The translations under genes and the position numbers were made by a program. A stretch of DNA of 64,000 nucleotides, taken from Azospirillum canadense. GTDB taxonomy: Bacteria > Pseudomonadota > Alphaproteobacteria > Azospirillales > Azospirillaceae. Under the pieces are notes generated by a model. It was not told the origin of the DNA. It saw nothing but the letters and a program-made list of their open reading frames with translations, and did not search any database. The stretch spans positions 186,001 through 250,000 of the forward strand of contig NZ_JAOQNG010000003.1 of NCBI RefSeq assembly GCF_025961225.1, in the 5' to 3' direction. This document shows positions 52,191-60,684 of the stretch, piece after piece; within the stretch, counting starts at the first letter, position 1, and each line of letters opens with the position of its first letter.

Positions 52191-52445
52191 CTAGACTTTC
52201 AGGCCGCTGGGCAAACCCAGCGGCCATCTTTCTGGCCGATGGGCCCCGAAGGATTTGTGCGCCAACTCGGCGTCGAGATCGTCGTCAAGGAAGCCAGACC
52301 TGGGGCGCGCTGGAGGGGCCGTCTGCCGGTTCAAGGCCCACAATGACATCGCCACCGCGTCAACGGTGTAGGCGTAGCTGAACCCAAACGCCAGCCCGAC
52401 GACAACGCCGGTGGTCCAAACACACGCCGCTGGTCCGTGCGCCAC
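52191..52445 (-). CDS. Hypothetical small membrane protein, possibly frameshifted
   Basis: GTG-started frame of 84 residues with one hydrophobic segment (TGVVVGLAFGFSYAYTVDAV) and an acidic, then proline-rich tail. Directly upstream in another frame is a second hydrophobic stretch (RLTLLALAAILPVAVMGVIV), so the real gene may be longer with a frameshift near 52440. The plus-strand terminator hairpin at 52202 overlaps its 3' end, which lowers confidence. Confidence 0.4.
   Translation of the reverse strand: MAHGPAACVWTTGVVVGLAFGFSYAYTVDAVAMSLWALNRQTAPPARPRSGFLDDDLDAELAHKSFGAHRPERWPLGLPSGLKV
52202..52233 (+). terminator. Intrinsic terminator
   Basis: Perfect 10-bp stem GGCCGCTGGG / CCCAGCGGCC with loop CAAA, followed by ATCTTTCT. 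It probably ends transcription of the DUF6766-like gene 190 bp upstream. Confidence 0.7.
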
Positions 52446-52833
52446 ACCGGGAGCAGCACGACGATAACTCCCATCACCGCCACCGGCAGGATGGCAGCAA
52501 GGGCAAGCAGCGTCAGGCGGCGCAGCAGGGTTATTTGGTCACGAACACGTGAAGAGAACGTCCGAAGACAGAGACGATTCCTTCACCGGGCGCAGCAAAG
52601 TGCAGAAGCGCATGGAAATATGGGAGAGAGTGGCTCATGAGAGTGTTGCGCAGGCACGGACAACAGTGCGCTGTGAGGGTGCCACGGGGAGAGCCTGAGG
52701 TGGTGTGAGAAGGAACCCGGGGCATCGCGGAGGCAACCATCCGGCGCTCTGGAATGTTTGCCCATTTATCGCGTCAAAGCGGACGCGAGCGGTTGCGCAC
52801 CCGCGTGGGCATGGAGGGCTCGGAGCAATGTCC
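52446..52833. other. Leader region of the hybrid kinase; no certain gene
   Basis: Contains the hydrophobic minus-strand frame mentioned for the 52191-52445 ORF and, on the plus strand, the upstream region of the kinase at 52834. An in-frame extension of the kinase to 52705 exists but begins with atypical sequence. Confidence 0.4.
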
Positions 52834-55635
52834 ATGGTCCACCGCCTGCTCCTGCTTCTTCTGGCCATCGCCCCCTTGGTCGGATTCCAGGTCTACACCC
52901 AAGTGGACCTGCGCGCCGCCCGCGAAGCGGAAATCCAACAGCAGGCGGAACACCTTCTCGACCTCCTCGAAACCGAGCAGCAGCGCATCGCCGACAACCT
53001 CCAAGGCATCCTAACGGTGCTTGCCACGACCGCCGCCGAGGCAATCTCCGGTCCAGCCTGCCAAGCCACGATGGAGCGTCTCAAACACGGGATTCCCGAG
53101 TACATAACGATCGAAGTCACTGACCTCCAGGGCACGGTCCGCTGCGCCACCGACCCGCGGGCTGTGGGTGTCTTCTTGGGAGACCGAGCGAACGTCCAGC
53201 GTGCGCTGGAGACCGGCCGGTTTGTGGTGGGCGATTTCGGTGTGGCCCGCGGCATCGGCAAGCCCATTCTTCCCTATGGCTTGCCCTACGATCAGCCCGG
53301 TGGCGGACGGGCCGGGGTGATCACCGGCCTGCTCGACCTCAAATGGCTGGAAGACTACCTGGCCCGCAAACCCTTGCCGCCCAACGCCTCCATTCTGCTG
53401 ACGGACGCCGCCGGGATCGTCATTGCCCGGGTCCCCGACCGACCGGGTGTGGTCGGAACCCCCCTTCCCGAGCGCTTCCGGCACTTCCTGCACGGCGATC
53501 GGCATGGCTTGGCCGAAATTCCTGGAGTCGACGGCATCACAAGGGTGCTGGCCTACTCCCCACCAGCGGCTGGTGCGCGTGGCGTGATGGTGGGCATTGG
53601 CATCGACAAACGGGCTGCCTTGTGGCCCGTCGAATACGCGGCACTCTGGTCAGCGGCGCTCACCGCGCTTCTCCTGCTCCTGTCCATCGTGGGGGCCTTC
53701 TGGGGCATGGGGCGCCTGTCGAAGCGGATCGAGGCCGAACGGTCGCTGTTGAAGGCGGTGCTCCAGAACCTGCCGGTGGGCGCCGTGGTGGCGGAGGTTC
53801 CCTCCGGTCGGTTGGTCGTCCACAACTCCGCCGCAGAACGTCTGATGGGACGCCCGATCGCGTCCACCGACACGGTGGCGGAGTTCAACAGGCCCTGCCT
53901 CCACCCCGATGGCCGCCCCTATGACTACGATGAGTGCGCGCTTGTCCGCGCCATGCGCAACGGGGACACCGTGGCGCAGGAGGAGATGCTGTACCGGCGT
54001 CCCGACGGGCATCTGCTGCCACTTATCGTCAACGGCTCCCCGGTGCGGGACCACACGGACCGTATCGCCCTGGCCGTCGTGTCGTTGTCGGACATCTCCG
54101 AACGCAAAGCCATGGAAACGGCCCTGCGCGACAGTGAGACGCGCTACCGTGGGCTGGTCGAATCCCAAGCCGACATGGTGATAAGGTTCGACGCCGAAGG
54201 GCGGTTCACTTTCATCAACGACACGACGTGCCGGTTGTTGGGACGGTTTCGTGACGCGCTGCTCGCCTCGCACTGGCGCGACGTCGTGCATGCCGACGAC
54301 ATCACCGCCACCGAGCGGGCGATCGAGCGGACCCTGATCCCGCCACACCACCGCGCGTCGGTGGAGAACCGCATGCTCACCGTCGAGGGGCCGCGGTGGT
54401 TCTCTTGGGAAGGATACGCCATCTTCGATGACGCTGGCCAGTTCACCGAAGTTCAAGCGGTCGGCCGCGACGTGACCGAACGCAAGCGGCTGGAGGAGAC
54501 CCTCCGCGCGGCCAAGGAGGACGCTGAGCGGGCCAACCTGTCAAAATCGAAGTTCCTGGCCGCCGCCAGCCACGACTTGCGCCAACCCATGCAGTCGATG
54601 TTCCTGTTCGCCGCCGCGCTGCACCCGCACGTGAGCGGCGAGCGCGGCCGGAACGCGCTGACCATGCTCGAGCGCGGGCTGGATGCGATGAAGGGCCTGC
54701 TCGACAGCCTGCTGGATGTGTCGCGCCTGGATGCTGATGTCATCCGACCGACGATCGAGGACCTCCAACTCCGACCGGTCCTCGACCACATCGGCGCCGC
54801 CTACCAACCGGTGGCCGCGGCCAAGGGGCTAGAACTCCAGATCAAGAACTCCCACGACATCGTCGTGCTCAGCGACCGCAACCTGCTCGGCCGCATGGTC
54901 CGCAACCTGGTCGAGAACGCCATCCGCTACACCGAGCAGGGCTTCATCCGGCTGGAGTGCCGGGTGGTCGACGGCCATGCGCGCATTGAGGTGCGCGACA
55001 CCGGCATCGGCATCCCCGGCAATCAACTGGAGCGCATCTTCGAGGAGTTCCACCAGCTGGGCAATTCGGAACGCGACCGAAGTCAGGGATTGGGGCTGGG
55101 CTTGTCCATCGTCCAGCGTTTGTCAAAGTTGCTTGGCCACCCCGTCACCGTGGAGTCGGAGCCAGGCCGCGGATCGGTGTTCACCATCGACGTTCCCCTG
55201 GGGAAGGCGCCGGTCCTGGGGGCCCGGCCGCCAAGCGCTCCTGCGCTCCGGGACAGGGAAGGCCGGTTTGCGGTGCTGATCGACGATGACATCACGGTCC
55301 TCTTGGGCCTCCAGGCCATCTTCCGGGAGTGGCGGTACCAGACGCTGATCGCCATCTCCGCCGAGCAGGCCATCGAACGTTTGACCGCCGCGGACCGTCT
55401 CCCCGACGTGATCATCGCCGACTACAGACTGCGGGGTGGCGAGCGCGGAACCGACGCCGTCCAGCGCATCCGCGCAGCCCTTGGCCGCACTGTCCCGGCC
55501 ATCATCCTGACTGGCGAGACTGGCCTGGATTGGCAGAGGGAGGCCGCCGCCCTCGGCTACGGCGTGGCGTTCAAGCCGATCGCGCCGCGTCAGCTTCAGG
55601 ACGTGCTGCGCACACATCTCGGCGACGCGGCGTAG
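52834..55635 (+). CDS. Hybrid sensor histidine kinase with receiver domain
   Basis: Membrane hybrid kinase of 933 residues. TM1 HRLLLLLLAIAPLVGF, a periplasmic dCache-like sensor (about 25-280), TM2 SAALTALLLLLSIVGAFWGM, two PAS domains (LKAVLQNLPVGAVVAEVPSG; VESQADMVIRFDAEGRFTF), HisKA SKFLAAASHDLRQPMQSMFL, ATPase motifs NLVENAIRYT, DTGIGIPGNQ and GLGLGLSIVQR, then receiver VLIDDD, VIIADYRLRGGERG and FKPIAPRQ. It shares its plan with the kinase at 33755. GGAG lies 8 nt before this ATG; another ATG is two codons upstream. Confidence 0.93.
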   Translation: MVHRLLLLLLAIAPLVGFQVYTQVDLRAAREAEIQQQAEHLLDLLETEQQRIADNLQGILTVLATTAAEAISGPACQATMERLKHGIPEYITIEVTDLQGTVRCATDPRAVGVFLGDRANVQRALETGRFVVGDFGVARGIGKPILPYGLPYDQPGGGRAGVITGLLDLKWLEDYLARKPLPPNASILLTDAAGIVIARVPDRPGVVGTPLPERFRHFLHGDRHGLAEIPGVDGITRVLAYSPPAAGARGVMVGIGIDKRAALWPVEYAALWSAALTALLLLLSIVGAFWGMGRLSKRIEAERSLLKAVLQNLPVGAVVAEVPSGRLVVHNSAAERLMGRPIASTDTVAEFNRPCLHPDGRPYDYDECALVRAMRNGDTVAQEEMLYRRPDGHLLPLIVNGSPVRDHTDRIALAVVSLSDISERKAMETALRDSETRYRGLVESQADMVIRFDAEGRFTFINDTTCRLLGRFRDALLASHWRDVVHADDITATERAIERTLIPPHHRASVENRMLTVEGPRWFSWEGYAIFDDAGQFTEVQAVGRDVTERKRLEETLRAAKEDAERANLSKSKFLAAASHDLRQPMQSMFLFAAALHPHVSGERGRNALTMLERGLDAMKGLLDSLLDVSRLDADVIRPTIEDLQLRPVLDHIGAAYQPVAAAKGLELQIKNSHDIVVLSDRNLLGRMVRNLVENAIRYTEQGFIRLECRVVDGHARIEVRDTGIGIPGNQLERIFEEFHQLGNSERDRSQGLGLGLSIVQRLSKLLGHPVTVESEPGRGSVFTIDVPLGKAPVLGARPPSAPALRDREGRFAVLIDDDITVLLGLQAIFREWRYQTLIAISAEQAIERLTAADRLPDVIIADYRLRGGERGTDAVQRIRAALGRTVPAIILTGETGLDWQREAAALGYGVAFKPIAPRQLQDVLRTHLGDAA

Positions 55636-55772
55636 CCACAACCCTGGTGCGCCAGCATTACAGCCCGCCTTCAGCGGCCACACACCGGCGTCACGGTCTG
55701 CTCCGCCTTTTGGTGAACGCATTCCACTTGGGCGCGTCACAACCACCGGCGCCACCGGAAGTACAGGTACGG

Positions 55773-56487
55773 GGCTTTGTTGCACAAACCCGGCCACGGG
55801 CCTCCCTGGTGGCCTGAGGGGCGATTGGGATATAGAAGCGGGAGCTGAAGCCGAGACCGCGCATGCCGTACAAGCACAACGAACCGCGTCGCCACAAGAT
55901 CCCGAAAGCCAAGTACAAGGTCGGGAACTGGCGGGAGTACAACCAGGCTCTACGGCAGCGCGGCAGTTTGACGGTGTGGGTCTCCTCCGAGGCGCTGGCC
56001 CTGTGGACGCCGGTCCAGACCGGGCGGCGGGGCCGGCCGCTGGCATACTCGGACCTTGCCATCGAGACGGGGATCATGCTGCGCCTGGCGATGGGGCAGC
56101 CGTGGCGCCAGACCGAGGGCCTGTTGCGCTCCATCGTCCAGTTGCTCGGGCTCGACGTGCCGGTCCCCGACGACACCACGCTGGCCCGCCGCAGCGCCCG
56201 GTTACCGCTGACCACCGCATTGAAGACGCCGACTGGGCCGGTCGACGTCGTCATCGACTCCTCCGGGCTGAAGGTGTTTGGCGCCGGCGAGTGGCGTCAT
56301 GAGAAGCACGGTGGCAAACCGCGCCGCAGCTGGCGTCGGTTGCACCTGGCCGTTGATCCGGACGGCGGCGCCATTCTGGCTGTCGAGCTGACCACGATCC
56401 AAGACGGCGACGCGTCCCAGGTCGGGCCCTTGCTCGATCAAATCGCTGGCCCGGTCCGGGCCGTGCTGGCCGATGGCTCGCTGTCGC
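55773..56487 (+). mobile_element. IS903-like element, truncated second copy
   Basis: The left end GGCTTTGTTGCACAAA at 55773 and the next 700 bp closely follow the element at 36803. Homology ends at about 56477, within the transposase after AVLADG, at a 14-bp inverted repeat. The right end is missing. Confidence 0.88.
55863..56487 (+). pseudogene. IS903-type transposase, C-terminally truncated
   Basis: Residues 1-205 match the 36893 transposase (first Asp in VVIDSSGLKV, second in VLADG), with small differences such as DGGAILAVELTTIQDGD. After the deletion point the frame continues through unrelated sequence (SLSHKPRHRPAG...) to a chance stop at 56567. The catalytic Glu is lost. Confidence 0.88.
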
Positions 56488-56510
56488 ATAAACCGCGCCA
56501 TCGGCCAGCA
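56464..56510. repeat. 14-bp inverted repeat at the IS903 truncation point
   Basis: TGCTGGCCGATGGC (56464-56477) is the last stretch of IS homology; its exact complement GCCATCGGCCAGCA follows at 56497-56510 after 19 nt. The right arm looks like a small inverted copy of the IS end point, as left by a foldback deletion. Confidence 0.8.
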
Positions 56511-57040
56511 GGGTGGTTCAACCCGCTCAACTCGAGTTTGGCGCGAGCTCTGACGGAACCATCCTGACCGCAATATGCGCGGGGTGGGTGTCGCCGGCGC
56601 TGGGTGCGAACAGGGAAATGATGCGGGCGCACGCCACCTCCAACCGACCAACCCCGACCGGCGCCCGCGAGGCGCCTTTTCCATGCCTGAAAAACGGAGA
56701 GAGGCGGCCATCGCTGACCGCCTCTCAGTTTTGACCGAGATGCCCCGGCCACGCTCCATTTCCCGCCGTGGATGCTCATCGGGTTGGAGCTTGGCGTGCT
56801 CGGACTGGCCGCGCGTCCGCTTCGTGCAGTGAGGGCAATTTGCCTGCGGATTGCCTGCACAGCAATCAACGCATCAGCCTTGCTGTCTGCGAATTCGGGG
56901 GAACGCGGCCGGTCTAAGAAGCGGCAGCAAAAAGAACGGCGGCCGCACCGGGCCGCCTAAGTTGCTCTGCCCTGGAAAGCAGATGGCCGGACGCTAAACC
57001 GTGGCCAGCTCTGCAAACAACCACAAAGGGAATATGTCTC
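56511..57040. other. Intergenic region before the phage-like lysis genes
   Basis: No gene recognised in 530 bp. It holds two terminator-like hairpins (56660-56680 and 56699-56732). Confidence 0.5.
56660..56732 (+). terminator. Two tandem terminator-like hairpins
   Basis: GGCGCC-CGCGA-GGCGCC followed by TTTT (56660-56680), and GAGAGGCGG / CCGCCTCTC (56699-56707, 56718-56726) followed by AGTTTT. Both are oriented for plus-strand transcription and may isolate the downstream lysis genes. Confidence 0.65.
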
Positions 57041-57535
57041 ATGGCTACCACGCTCTCCAGCGCGGCGATCCCACGCGACTCCACGCTGCCCCGGGGAATC
57101 CGTAATCGGAACCCCGGCAACCTGCGCCACGGCGACGACTGGCAGGGCCTGTCCGCCATCCAGGGCGACGCGGCCTTCTGCCAGTTCGACGATCCGGTCC
57201 ACGGCCTGCGCGCCCTGATGCGCGTGCTGCTGAACTACCGCCGGAAGGCGGACAACCACGGCAAGCGCATCGTCACCATTCGGCAGGCGATCAACCGCTG
57301 GGCCCCGCCGAATGAGAACGACACTAACGCCTATGTGAACACGGTGGCCCGGCGGCTCGGCGTGGATCCTGACGCCCCGGTGGACTGGGCCTACGCCGAG
57401 ACGCTGATCGGCATGGCCCGCGCGATTGCCACCCACGAGAATGGCCGGGCCCCACAGGACTATCCCGCTGACTGGTACAGCCGCGAGCAATACCACCGGG
57501 CGGCCATGATGGCCCTCGGCTTGGTGGAGGCGTGA
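57041..57535 (+). CDS. Phage endolysin/virion lysozyme-like protein
   Basis: Protein of 164 residues with the GIRNRNPGNLRHGDDWQGLS signature of phage structural or lytic proteins (the P5-like IRNNNPGNIR family), then FCQFDDPVHGLRALMRVLLN and a C-terminal YNxxVARRLGVDPDAP-type segment (NAYVNTVARRLGVDPDAPVD). Such proteins cleave or bind peptidoglycan during lysis or entry. It has no signal peptide, so release would need the holin at 59371. The start follows AAAGGGAATATGTCTC. Confidence 0.8.
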   Translation: MATTLSSAAIPRDSTLPRGIRNRNPGNLRHGDDWQGLSAIQGDAAFCQFDDPVHGLRALMRVLLNYRRKADNHGKRIVTIRQAINRWAPPNENDTNAYVNTVARRLGVDPDAPVDWAYAETLIGMARAIATHENGRAPQDYPADWYSREQYHRAAMMALGLVEA

Positions 57536-57584
57536 TCTTGGAAATGTCTGCCGAAAGCATCGCACAGTTTTCGTGATCGCCGCA

Positions 57585-57797
57585 TCAAAGAATGATGCGC
57601 AATCCAAGAAATATAATGCTCCAGGACAGTAGAGGGCAGAGAACCCAGCCGAGCGACAGGCCGAAGCTGCTTAGTCGCTTCCGCGGCACATTGTAAGGAT
57701 CGAGTTCTTGTGGGACTGCGTCCGCAACGCTTTCCGCCTGATTGGAGGTGATGGACTCTGCGTTATCCAGCATCGAAGTCTCCGAAGCGGCCATCAC
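57585..57797 (-). CDS. Hypothetical small membrane protein, 70 residues
   Basis: A polar N-terminus (ETSMLDNAESITSNQAESVA) is followed by one membrane segment (LSLGWVLCPLLSWSIIFLGL). The local sequence is richer in A+T than the neighbours. It is on the strand opposite to the lysis genes, together with the receiver gene at 57931, and may be a moron-type insert. Two adjacent ATGs can serve as start. Confidence 0.5.
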   Translation of the reverse strand: MMAASETSMLDNAESITSNQAESVADAVPQELDPYNVPRKRLSSFGLSLGWVLCPLLSWSIIFLGLRIIL

Positions 57798-57930
57798 GGT
57801 ATTGGCAGCTTATAGCAAAATCTGACTGAACGTTCTTTGGGCGTTGAGGCTACTGCAAACGAGAGCAGCTGGAATTGCTCCGAAAGCTCTCAACTCCACC
57901 ACTGGTCGCCCGGTGCTCTCAATGGGCACA

Positions 57931-58338
57931 TCAAGACGTTCCATTGATTGCCGTCGTAAGGGCGGCGCGCAGGGACTCCGCGGGGAATGGCTTTAGCAGC
58001 AAGGGCCAGCCTTGCTTTTCGGCGGCCGCCTGGATTTGCGGGTCGCTGTCCCCCGTCATAGCAACGACTGGCGCTGAGATGCCGGTGCGCTTCAAGAACC
58101 CCGACACACTGTTCACGGTCCAGGCGCCGTCTGCTGGATATGAGAGAGGAAGGTTGATGAGGAATATTTCAGGATTGAAACGCTCCTGCAGTATTATCCC
58201 TTCTCCTTCCGCCATAGATGACGCGGTGAAAACATTGAGGCCCCAATCGCCTAATATGATCGCTAATGCCGAACATACGATGATATGTTCTTCGATCACA
58301 AGGATGCGTGCGCCCGATAATTGGGGCGAATGGTTCAT
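57931..58338 (-). CDS. Degenerate receiver-domain protein
   Basis: Single receiver domain of 135 residues. Beta-1 reads ARILVIEEH (Glu-Glu where receivers have Asp-Asp); beta-3 reads EIFLINLPLS, with Asn in place of the phospho-acceptor Asp; the Thr (VVAMTGDS) and Lys (LLLKPFPAE) are kept. It should therefore not be phosphorylated normally and may act as a constitutive or protein-binding receiver. The DNA is AT-richer than its surroundings. The ATG at 58338 is preferred to a TTG at 58353. Confidence 0.75.
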   Translation of the reverse strand: MNHSPQLSGARILVIEEHIIVCSALAIILGDWGLNVFTASSMAEGEGIILQERFNPEIFLINLPLSYPADGAWTVNSVSGFLKRTGISAPVVAMTGDSDPQIQAAAEKQGWPLLLKPFPAESLRAALTTAINGTS

Positions 58339-58482
58339 TTTGCCGCCGCTCAACTGACCAACGGCACGTTATAAGATCACAAATGTATTTTCGGCAAGCA
58401 TTCTGAAATTGCGGATTTCGCCGGCTCGCGCGTAGGCGCGCGATGCTCACGATCCAATGACTCGACAAAGCCCCATCACTAC

Positions 58483-58511
58483 GCCGCCCGGCACTTCGCC
58501 CGGCGGCTTTT
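58483..58511 (+). terminator. Terminator-like hairpin before the DUF6527 gene
   Basis: GCCGCC (58483-58488) and GGCGGC (58502-58507) with an inner GGC/GCC pair and a TTTT tail. A nearly identical hairpin lies before the holin gene (59320-59347). Confidence 0.65.
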
Positions 58512-58530
58512 CCATTTCTGGAGACATGCA

Positions 58531-58836
58531 ATGGCTGAGCTTTCCAAGATCCTCCGCAGCGTTGAGGGCGGCGGACTGATGTTCTGGTGCCCCGGCTGTG
58601 ATGGCGCCCACATGGTCCGGGTCGGCGACGGTCCCGGCCCGCGCTGGGGTTACAACGGCAACCCCGACGCCCCGACCTTCACGCCGTCCATTCTGGTGAA
58701 CGCCGGCCGCCTCAACCCCATGGCCCACGTCTGTCACTCCTTCGTGACGGACGGCCGCATCCAGTTCCTCAATGACTGCACGCACCACCTCGCCGGGCAA
58801 ACGGCCGAGATCCCCGCCTGGGACAGCCCGTTCTGA
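58531..58836 (+). CDS. DUF6527-family phage protein
   Basis: Protein of 101 residues with the family's Cys/His pattern: LMFWCPGCDGAHMVRVG, WGYNGNPDAPTFTPSILV, then VCHSFVTDGRIQFLNDCTHH. The CPGC and CH/DCxH groups probably bind zinc. Commonly found in prophages and gene-transfer-agent-like clusters near lysis or tail genes; function unknown. TGGAGACATGCA precedes the ATG. Confidence 0.78.
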   Translation: MAELSKILRSVEGGGLMFWCPGCDGAHMVRVGDGPGPRWGYNGNPDAPTFTPSILVNAGRLNPMAHVCHSFVTDGRIQFLNDCTHHLAGQTAEIPAWDSPF

Positions 58837-58944
58837 GCCGCTCTGCCGGCCGCGTTAATTTGTGTCGCCGCCAATGAGGGCGGAAAAATCGACACGCATG
58901 GCCACGCGCATAATCTGCGGCCGATGTCGTAAAAAATCGGCCGG

Positions 58945-59229
58945 TCATCTGGCTACGGATAGCGCTTGCGCGATGGAGCGTTCGATCTCATCGGCTGGGA
59001 CGCCCAGAAAGCCCGCTACCTTTCCAAGCAGTTCTGGGCGTCGCTTCGCCCAGGCCTGACCGAAGTCGATCACTGTCACACCGTTGGGAAGGCCTTCTTC
59101 CGCACTGTAACGGCGCAAGATGCCATCGGCCCCAGGTTCGCAGAATGAATGCTGAGACGGCCCAACGTCGATGTAAAGCACATCGCCCTGTGGATGGTAG
59201 GAGGCGGTTGCGAGGCGGGTCCGGGCCAT
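58945..59229 (-). CDS. DUF2283-like protein
   Basis: Small protein of 94 residues: MARTRLATASYHPQGDVLYI with DVGPSQHSFCEPGADGILRR, then LPNGVTVIDFGQAWAKRR. This beta-rich YxxxxDVLYI...VxVIDF layout is that of DUF2283. AAGGGGAACGCC precedes the ATG at 59229. Encoded opposite to the lysis genes. Often linked with toxin-like or phage loci; no partner toxin is seen here. Confidence 0.7.
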   Translation of the reverse strand: MARTRLATASYHPQGDVLYIDVGPSQHSFCEPGADGILRRYSAEEGLPNGVTVIDFGQAWAKRRPELLGKVAGFLGVPADEIERSIAQALSVAR

Positions 59230-59319
59230 GGCGTTCCCCTTGTTACCGTTATCTCTGGCGGTTCCGGTCATACGTCTAGCCTCGGCCGTCGGATTTAACA
59301 TACCCTGATATGTCATTAA

Positions 59320-59347
59320 GCCGCCCGGCGCCCGCCCGGCGGCTTTT
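59320..59347 (+). terminator. Terminator-like hairpin before the holin gene
   Basis: GCCGCC (59320-59325) and GGCGGC (59338-59343) followed by TTTT; almost the same sequence as the hairpin at 58483-58511, 24 bp before the holin start. Confidence 0.65.
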
Positions 59348-59370
59348 CTCATGCCCGAAAGGAGGGCCCC

Positions 59371-59769
59371 ATGCTCCAACTCCTTCCCCTGCTGATGCCG
59401 ATCATCCAGGACCTGATCGGCCGCATCCCCGACCCGCAGGCTCAGGCCAAGGCGGCCGCCGAGATGCAGACCAAGCTCATCGACGTGCTGTCGGCGAGCG
59501 ACGCGGCGCAGCTGCAGGTGAACGCCGCCGAGGCGGTCAACCCGTCGGTGTTCGCGTCCGGCTGGCGGCCCTTCGTCGGCTGGCTGTGCGCGATCGGCTT
59601 GGGCGTGCAGACTATCGCCTATCCCCTGGCCGGCTGGGCGCTGTCGGTCTACTCGCCGGGCACGCGCCTGCCGCAGATGGACACGGACACGCTGCTGGCC
59701 CTGCTGTTCCCCATGCTTGGCATCGGGGCGTACCGGACCATCGAGAAGGTCAAGGGGGTGGCGAAGTGA
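59371..59769 (+). CDS. 3TM holin (GTA-type)
   Basis: Membrane protein of 132 residues. An amphipathic N-terminus (LQLLPLLMPIIQDLIGRIPD), a helix AQAKAAAEMQTKLIDVLSAS, then the family signature NPSVFASGWRPFVGWLCAIG with membrane helices GLGVQTIAYPLAGWALS and TLLALLFPMLGIGAYRTIEK. It matches the 3TM holin group first named for gene-transfer-agent release. It would allow the endolysin at 57041 to reach the wall. A strong GAAAGGAGGG precedes the ATG. Confidence 0.85.
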   Translation: MLQLLPLLMPIIQDLIGRIPDPQAQAKAAAEMQTKLIDVLSASDAAQLQVNAAEAVNPSVFASGWRPFVGWLCAIGLGVQTIAYPLAGWALSVYSPGTRLPQMDTDTLLALLFPMLGIGAYRTIEKVKGVAK

Positions 59770-60155
59770 CCGCGCCTGGAGTCGCCGGTGGCCTGGGTGA
59801 AATAGAGCGGGCCGCTCGGTGGCGGCCCGTGATCCCTGGGTATGGTCAAGGCATTTCTCCGCCTGACGCCTTCCGGCGATGTGATGAGGCTGTTCTGAAG
59901 CAGATCGGGAAACTGCCGGACGAGGTGGCCGTTATCCATGCACAAGCGAAAACCGATGACGGGCCATATAGCATAGTTGAAATTTGCTATGAAGCTACGA
60001 AGTACCAGAAGGGTATAGTGCTGGTGTTTGCGCGCTGTCCATTAGATGACGCGGGAGTAGTCAAATTCACCCAGGTCTACGACGAGTTCGATTCGATAAG
60101 GTATTGCCGTTCGCCGACGCGATGGCGTGGTGAAGGGGGTGTGGGACGACGGTAG
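59766..60155 (+). CDS. Hypothetical protein coupled to the holin gene
   Basis: GTG-started frame of 129 residues overlapping the holin stop as GTGA. Natural sequence includes DAFRRCDEAVLKQIGKLPDE, VAVIHAQAKTDDGPYSIVEI and QKGIVLVFARCPLDDAG. No signal or membrane segment. The position suggests a lysis accessory (spanin or regulator), but no spanin features are seen. Confidence 0.55.
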   Translation: MTAPGVAGGLGEIERAARWRPVIPGYGQGISPPDAFRRCDEAVLKQIGKLPDEVAVIHAQAKTDDGPYSIVEICYEATKYQKGIVLVFARCPLDDAGVVKFTQVYDEFDSIRYCRSPTRWRGEGGVGRR

Positions 60156-60162
60156 GACGACA

Positions 60163-60405
60163 TCACCCCCTCGCCCGCGCCGCCTCCATGTTGGCGACCA
60201 GTTGATCGCGCCGGGCTAGCACCTCGGCCTCATCGCCCGGCCCAGCTCGCCGCTCCGCACCGATCTCCCAGGCGAGGGTCGCGTTGACCAGTAACTGTAC
60301 GTCCTCACCACCGGCGCGGACCACCTCCACAACGTCTGGCGTGCAGGCGGCCGGCTGGCGGGGCCGGGCATTGATGGCCTTGATCAGGTCGAGATAGGTT
60401 GTCAT
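60163..60405 (-). CDS. Hypothetical protein, 80 residues
   Basis: Small soluble protein MTTYLDLIKAINARPRQPAA, then VVEVVRAGGEDVQLLVNATL and a charged helix (DEAEVLARRDQLVANMEAAR). Ends 8 bp from the convergent holin-linked gene. Family unknown; it may belong to the phage-like set. Confidence 0.5.
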   Translation of the reverse strand: MTTYLDLIKAINARPRQPAACTPDVVEVVRAGGEDVQLLVNATLAWEIGAERRAGPGDEAEVLARRDQLVANMEAARARG

Positions 60406-60571
60406 TCGTAAGCGTGGTCTGGAGGCTGCCTTGCGGGAGCGGCGGGCGGCGTGCTGAAAGCTGGAGGTCGGCGCCGCTCCTGAGCGTGGCCGGCTTGGCA
60501 TCGTGGCAAGCAGCGTGACGTTGGTGCAGAACTCGTTGTGTTGACGGCCTCTGCCGTTGGGAAGCTGGTGC

Positions 60572-60684
60572 TCAGGCGGCCTTGCGGGAGACCGGCATGC
60601 CGAGTCTGGTCATTATGTTGAGGACCTTGCAGCCGGCGGCTGCCTCGGCCTTCTGCGCTGGCAGAGTCCGGGCGCGGAGGCGGG
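60572..60684 (-). pseudogene. IS5-type transposase C-terminal scrap
   Basis: The minus strand reads RARTLPAQKAEAAAGCKVLN, then MTRLGMPVSRKAA and a stop, closely like the tail of the 36893 transposase (RARTLPAQKVEARIACAVIN, MTSLGMPVSHKVA). It directly abuts the 5'-truncated pabB. Confidence 0.85.
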
